This document shows, one piece after another, positions 6,307-10,401 of a stretch of 10,401 bases of DNA. How positions within the stretch are numbered: the stretch's first letter is position 1; every line of letters starts with the position of its first letter. The notes beneath the pieces were generated by a model that ran no database searches, was not told the DNA's origin, and saw only the letters and a list, made by a program, of their open reading frames with translations. The translations under genes and the position numbers were made by a program. Where the stretch lies: positions 1 to 10,401 of the forward strand of contig CALCCV010000653.1 in the NCBI GenBank assembly GCA_937900305.1, in the 5' to 3' direction. The stretch comes from an uncultured Pseudobdellovibrionaceae bacterium (lineage in GTDB: Bacteria > Bdellovibrionota > Bdellovibrionia > Bdellovibrionales > Bdellovibrionaceae).

Positions 6307-7471
6307 CGAAGGTTCCTTCGCTGTGAAAAATTTCACGTATCCTATTTCCAGATTTTAACTTTTCCCAATCACCGACCAACCACGGCAAGGCTGTCGCGAC
6401 GGACACCGGAGGTTTGCCCGATAGAATTTTTATTTTATCGAGCATGGACGATCGACCAGAATAAAACCTTTCGATTAAACTTTCTGGCAGTTGATAAAAT
6501 TTTGAAAAAATTTTCCATCGTTCGTGCGCCGGAGCCGCCAAAAAAAGAAGACGGTTCAGCAAAAAATAGAATCCTGATGGACGAAGATTCTCCAACCGTT
6601 CGGAGCTGCCACCAATCCCACCTGCCAGCAACTCTTCAATCACCCGCAACGCCCAAGGTAGAGAATAGCTTGTGGTCGGATGAAAAAATCCGCCCCGCAC
6701 ACCGAACTCATTTGCTAGGCGCGGCCTCGCCTCCAAAGGAATGGGCAAACAACCCTCCTCTTCACGCTCAACAGAATATTTGCGCCCTGGCCAGCGCCAC
6801 TCTACATACTCTTGTAAATCTAATCTTAACTGGGATTTTGCGAGCTGAGGATCTAGGGAGTATCGCGTGTCTTCAACCAAAATCTCCGTGGCTGACCAAG
6901 GTAGCAAATACAAAAAGCGATAGCCTTCTTTTTGCTGAACTTGGACGTCCATGATCACCGGATTTTTCAGGCCATGGGGTTCCTGAAATCGCAACTCCCA
7001 ACCTACAAATTTTTGAAATCCCGAAAGCGTCGACTCAAAATCTGGAGCTCGGCGCTCTCCTCTCGCATCGACAACTCTGTCTCCACAAAAAGTGCCTTGA
7101 GACGTCGTTACACTATTTCCAGCCACTGCAATCACATCGCAATTAAAAATAAATTTTTCAGAACCCACGAAATTTAAAACCTCAGAACCAAAGGCACTTG
7201 CCCTCAGCGCACAATAACTCTGCCCTAATGTTCGACGGTAGGTCGAGAACCAAACTTCTTGGTGCGACCATTGGTGATGAACGAAGTTGGAAATCTCAGA
7301 CCATTGCTGAGCTTCTAAATCAGATTTGTGAAAGGACCAGGTTTTATTTAGATCAAGAGAAAATCTTTTTTCCAAAATAAAAAAAGACTGACCCGATTTT
7401 TTAAGTCGAACGGCCAAAAGAAGATTAAAGAGACCAGCACCTAAAAGTAACCATCCACAGGACCTTTGCAT
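6293..7471 (-). CDS. crtY: Lycopene beta-cyclase (CrtY type)
   Basis: CrtY closes the psi ends of lycopene into beta-ionone rings, giving gamma- then beta-carotene; it is a reduced-flavin dependent, non-redox, membrane-associated enzyme. The 392 residues show the N-terminal flavin fold (LLLGAGLFNLLLAVRL, 8-23, with E34), NKTWSFH (42-48), VVDARG (133-138), GFQKFVGWE (151-159) and LVEDTRYSLD (198-207), whose acidic pair matches the catalytic acid region of the family. It also has FFHPTTSYSLP (262-272) and RFYSGRSSMLDKIKILSGKPP (335-355). Length is typical (about 380-390). The ATG at 7471 is the first start after an in-frame TGA two codons upstream. Its ribosome site is poor (GAG only), so translation may depend on ribosomes ending addA 11 bases before. 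The first motif, GAGLFN, differs slightly from the common GGGLAN. Confidence 0.94.
   Translation of the reverse strand: MQRSCGWLLLGAGLFNLLLAVRLKKSGQSFFILEKRFSLDLNKTWSFHKSDLEAQQWSEISNFVHHQWSHQEVWFSTYRRTLGQSYCALRASAFGSEVLNFVGSEKFIFNCDVIAVAGNSVTTSQGTFCGDRVVDARGERRAPDFESTLSGFQKFVGWELRFQEPHGLKNPVIMDVQVQQKEGYRFLYLLPWSATEILVEDTRYSLDPQLAKSQLRLDLQEYVEWRWPGRKYSVEREEEGCLPIPLEARPRLANEFGVRGGFFHPTTSYSLPWALRVIEELLAGGIGGSSERLENLRPSGFYFLLNRLLFLAAPAHERWKIFSKFYQLPESLIERFYSGRSSMLDKIKILSGKPPVSVATALPWLVGDWEKLKSGNRIREIFHSEGTFDGIV
6307..6320 (-). promoter_or_regulatory. crtE ribosome binding site within a small hairpin
   Basis: Read on the minus strand, CGAAGGAACCTTCG ends directly before the crtE ATG at 6306. It contains the ribosome site GAAGGA (6314-6319) and is self-complementary (CGAAG/CTTCG with a 4-base loop, or 6 bp with 2 bases). 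The site could be masked in free RNA and opened by ribosomes finishing crtY, which would couple the two genes. The stem is short, so the effect is uncertain. Confidence 0.45.
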
Positions 7472-7482
7472 CGCTCAAGAGC

Positions 7483-10401
7483 CTAGGGAGCCGAAGACAA
7501 ATTGTCCATCCTTTTGTCCGGTAAATGCCTAAGGTCAGTAGATCCATTTCGTTGCAGCCACTGGTCAGAGACCTGATTCAATTCGAACTCTCGGCGCAGC
7601 TGTTGGCCATTAGAAAGTCGCAATACAATTAAGACCAATTTGTGCATGTCTTGCAAAAAGCCCATCGTTTTCAAGGCCGCAGCATAAAATTTCAATTGAT
7701 CAAAGGCCTCTTCAATTTTTGAACGTTGACCCGATTTATAATCGAGAATCCAAACTTCGCTCCCAACCTGAGACCACCAATCAATTCGCCCGGCATAGCG
7801 GGCCCCGAGATGATTCAAAATAAAATCCCACTCGGCATGGCCATCTGGCAGTCGTCTCAGCAGTTCTCGAGTCCCTGACGAAACCTGTGGCCAATCAAAG
7901 TCACCCAAATCTGCCAATGACTTCGCAGCCAGCTCCATTCGCCAGTGCGAATCCACTCCATCCTTACGGCGTCGAAACCGATCCAATATCGACGAAATGG
8001 ATTCTCTACGAGCCATTGGGCTATTTCTTTTTTCGCGCGCCAAATTTCGATGGGCCAACCGCTCACGCCAATGTCCAAGCTCACTCCACGAGGAGATCTT
8101 TATTTCCTCGCTTAGAGCACTGGAGATCACACTTTCATTTTTTATCGCAGCGACCGAAAAATCTTCGAACATCTGCTCTGCCTCAAGCTTCGCAAGGCCC
8201 GCCCACTGGCCCCGCCGAGTTTCAAATTGAACACCATTCAATTCATGAAGCCCGTCAACCTCGGGCCAATGCAGCTCACCAAACCAACTGTGAGGTTGAG
8301 GTGGCTGCTCGATCCATAAAAACAACTGCGTTTTCGCCCTTGTCGCCGCCACATAAAAGAGCCGAAAGTGCTCCGCCAACTCATCCTCTCGACGAGTTTT
8401 TTTGACCAACTCTGCAACTGGATTTTTTTTCGTTTCACTCAAATCAATTGTTTTTTCACTTAGAGAAAATAGGTTTCGATCTTCCCACTCATACAAGCGA
8501 CCCTTCGATTGAAACCGAAACTCCGAGGCCATTCCAAAAACAAAGACGTAGTCGTACTGCAACCCCTTCGAAGCATGAATGGTCTGCAAACTCACTTGTC
8601 TTTGGGAATGAAGTGCCGTTGCTTCCCTCACCACACTGGTTCCTCCCCAGTGCTCATCTAACATCTGTAAAAAAGTTTCAGGATTTAACGTATCTTGGCG
8701 AGCGGTCTCGACCAAATAATGCAGGGCTTTATTCAAATTGAACGCCGCCCGACCCGAAAAATCTCGTCGTAAAGCCACCTTCCAAACGCCAGAGTCTTCC
8801 AAAAAAGCCTGTAAGGCCGCATTCACGCCCTCCCATTCAAACACCTTTCGCAATTCCGACAAACAGCGAATGGGTTCTGAGTTTGCATGCCGCTGCGTTA
8901 ACAACACCCAAAGTGAAGATCCTTTGAAGGAGTCGGATGTCCATAAGACCTCGGGCAACCGAAACCACGGCGAGCGCAACAGACGAAATAAATTTAGATC
9001 ATCGCACGGGTTGATTAAAAATCGCGCCAAAAGTATTAAATCACGAACTTCGTCGTGATCAAAAAGTTCACCGCCCGACTCTATCAAATAGGGGATCTTG
9101 TGATCGCTCAAAAGACGACTCACGCGCACAATGTCCTTGTAAGTTCTAACCAAACAAGCAATCGTCTCAGTCGATGATTTTTTTTCTAAGACCCTTTGAA
9201 TTTCGACTAACAATTGGCCTTCAGTTTCATCCTGCAAAAAAATGCACGCCGCTTCGCTCCCGACCTCTTCAGTCGATCGGGGTTGCATTTCTTGAAATGC
9301 CCCAGGTACCCGACGAAAAATCTCATTGAAAGATTTCAAAAGGCGCGGTTGCGAACGATAATTAACGGTCAAATACTCAACTTGACCCGTAGCTTTCATA
9401 GCCGCTTCTTGGGCAACAAAAATTTCAGACTTTGCACCACGAAAAAGATAAATGGATTGCTGGGGATCTCCCACAAAATAACGAGGTTTTTTTCCCATCA
9501 GCCCATTGAGCAAAATCTCTTGAATTTTCGACGTGTCCTGGTATTCATCAACCATCCAATAATCCCAAGACTCTGAATAAGACTCTGCAATCTGCTGAAA
9601 CGCACTTACGAAAAACAAAGACAACGATTCCAACTCATCCGTCAATATCTGCCCACTACTGAAAATCTGAGATTGCAGTTCCGTTCGATAAGACTTTACC
9701 AACTCGAAAAAAATCTGATTGAGGTGCGCAAGGTCTCGCCAATCGTCATCCTCTGTTCCCGCGGTCCAAAGCTGTAAAGTCTCATCAAATTCCGAACGCC
9801 ACTCTTTTAGGCTCTCGTGCAAAGCAGCCGAAACACTTTCCGATTTTCCTCGCGAAGGCATCCTCGTCAATTGTTCCTTCAGCCGACCCCATTTATTGAT
9901 CGGAGCCGAACTGCCGTCCGCTAAAAAGGACTGCCAAAGCTCCCGAGCCTTGTCATAGGAGGGAGGTAAAGACTCCGCCACCGATAGTTCGGCGAGATAT
10001 TCGCGCAGCTGATCTTCAAGATGAATTCGCCTTACCTCTATGAGTTCAATAAAATCTTTGGACTGTGCTGGCACCGATACCAAATCGAGACCCTTAGCGA
10101 AAGCCTCCTGAACTATTGCCGCCAAATCATTGACTTCAAAATGAAACAACAGCGTCTTGGACTCCACAGATTCCAAAGCTTTTCGAAATGCGCTGCGACG
10201 GTCCCGCAATAAAACGAAGGAGTCGACCACTGCCAGGCCTCGCCCCATTCCCAGTTTTTGAAAAACAAACTCTAAAAAATGAAGAAGTACACTATGAATG
10301 GTTGAGATATGAACTCGACGAGGATCCTGGAAAATTTTAACCAGATCAAGCCGCCCCCGAGCAATTCCCATCTGAACCAATCGTTCCTGCAATTCACGGG
10401 T
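7483..10401 (-). CDS. addA: AddA/RecB-type helicase-nuclease (5' end beyond window)
   Basis: This is a UvrD-like superfamily 1 helicase fused to a C-terminal RecB-family nuclease, the layout of AddA, which with AddB resects DNA double-strand breaks for recombination. 972 residues are visible; the frame is open to the right edge, where TREL-QERL looks like the end of motif Ia, so Walker A and the start are missing. Motifs, counted from the edge: ISTIHSVL (32-39), DEYQDT (285-290), GDPQQS (311-316) with YLFRGA, NYRSQ (347-351), TIHASKG (607-613) and FYVAATRAK (682-690). The nuclease shows GRID (D874), DYKSG (D887, K889) and Q902 in FDQLKFYAAAL, so it looks catalytically intact. A TTG at 10392 is internal, not a start. 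An addB partner would be expected further upstream, outside the window. Its stop is 11 bases from crtY, suggesting one transcript. Confidence 0.92.
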   Translation of the reverse strand, partial: TRELQERLVQMGIARGRLDLVKIFQDPRRVHISTIHSVLLHFLEFVFQKLGMGRGLAVVDSFVLLRDRRSAFRKALESVESKTLLFHFEVNDLAAIVQEAFAKGLDLVSVPAQSKDFIELIEVRRIHLEDQLREYLAELSVAESLPPSYDKARELWQSFLADGSSAPINKWGRLKEQLTRMPSRGKSESVSAALHESLKEWRSEFDETLQLWTAGTEDDDWRDLAHLNQIFFELVKSYRTELQSQIFSSGQILTDELESLSLFFVSAFQQIAESYSESWDYWMVDEYQDTSKIQEILLNGLMGKKPRYFVGDPQQSIYLFRGAKSEIFVAQEAAMKATGQVEYLTVNYRSQPRLLKSFNEIFRRVPGAFQEMQPRSTEEVGSEAACIFLQDETEGQLLVEIQRVLEKKSSTETIACLVRTYKDIVRVSRLLSDHKIPYLIESGGELFDHDEVRDLILLARFLINPCDDLNLFRLLRSPWFRLPEVLWTSDSFKGSSLWVLLTQRHANSEPIRCLSELRKVFEWEGVNAALQAFLEDSGVWKVALRRDFSGRAAFNLNKALHYLVETARQDTLNPETFLQMLDEHWGGTSVVREATALHSQRQVSLQTIHASKGLQYDYVFVFGMASEFRFQSKGRLYEWEDRNLFSLSEKTIDLSETKKNPVAELVKKTRREDELAEHFRLFYVAATRAKTQLFLWIEQPPQPHSWFGELHWPEVDGLHELNGVQFETRRGQWAGLAKLEAEQMFEDFSVAAIKNESVISSALSEEIKISSWSELGHWRERLAHRNLAREKRNSPMARRESISSILDRFRRRKDGVDSHWRMELAAKSLADLGDFDWPQVSSGTRELLRRLPDGHAEWDFILNHLGARYAGRIDWWSQVGSEVWILDYKSGQRSKIEEAFDQLKFYAAALKTMGFLQDMHKLVLIVLRLSNGQQLRREFELNQVSDQWLQRNGSTDLRHLPDKRMDNLSSAP

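Noticed and set aside
6277..6954. 225-codon open frame on the plus strand opposite crtY and the start of crtE
   Set aside because: It lies wholly opposite clear family motifs of CrtY, has no recognisable domain, and its translation is low-complexity Arg/Pro/Ser-rich, as expected of an antisense shadow.
7480..7508. Possible promoter for crtY on the minus strand: TGGACA, 17 bases, TAGGCT
   Set aside because: The -35 is fair but the -10 matches only 3 of 6, and the start of transcription would fall almost on the crtY ATG; such matches arise by chance.
7887..8405. 172-codon open frame on the plus strand opposite addA
   Set aside because: It is antisense to the conserved helicase motif VI region and nuclease linker, with no protein signature; the composition (Pro, His, Ser) is that of a shadow frame.
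10390..10392. TTG as start of the helicase gene
   Set aside because: The frame stays open to the window edge and the residues around it fit motif Ia; the essential Walker A motif must lie further upstream, outside the window.

Overview
The window carries eight genes and almost no non-coding DNA; no gap between genes exceeds about 55 bases. A rightward block of three (1-2289) converges on a leftward block of five (2324-10401). I see no tRNA, rRNA, CRISPR array, insertion sequence or origin. A Gram-negative host is suggested by a predicted outer-membrane barrel with a signal peptide and C-terminal Phe. The moderate GC content and gene content would fit a Bdellovibrio-like or other predatory/delta-type bacterium, but that is an impression and not a demonstrated assignment.

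Rightward block: the C-terminal part of an ABC-2 type ATPase (cut by the window start), its six-helix permease (ATGA overlap), and after 52 bases a secreted, probably outer-membrane beta-barrel protein of unknown function. The first two form a complete ATPase/permease exporter pair; the third may share their transcript.

Leftward block: a large AddA-type helicase-nuclease (5' end beyond the right edge), then after only 11 bases crtY, crtE, crtI, crtB and a 194-residue membrane protein rich in His, Glu and Asp. From crtY onward every junction overlaps (about 14, 4, 11 and 4 bases), so the genes look co-transcribed and translationally coupled. The enzymes give a complete route: CrtE makes geranylgeranyl diphosphate, CrtB condenses two to phytoene, CrtI desaturates it to lycopene, and CrtY cyclises the ends to beta-carotene. 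No known carotenoid hydroxylase or ketolase is visible. The unnamed last gene, with clusters of potential metal ligands in its membrane segments, is the best candidate for something new: a possible carotenoid-modifying or carotenoid-associated membrane protein.

Also notable are the tight linkage of a DNA-repair nuclease to pigment genes, a prenyl synthase whose second aspartate motif is DDxxN instead of DDxxD, and two small hairpins placed at ribosome binding sites.
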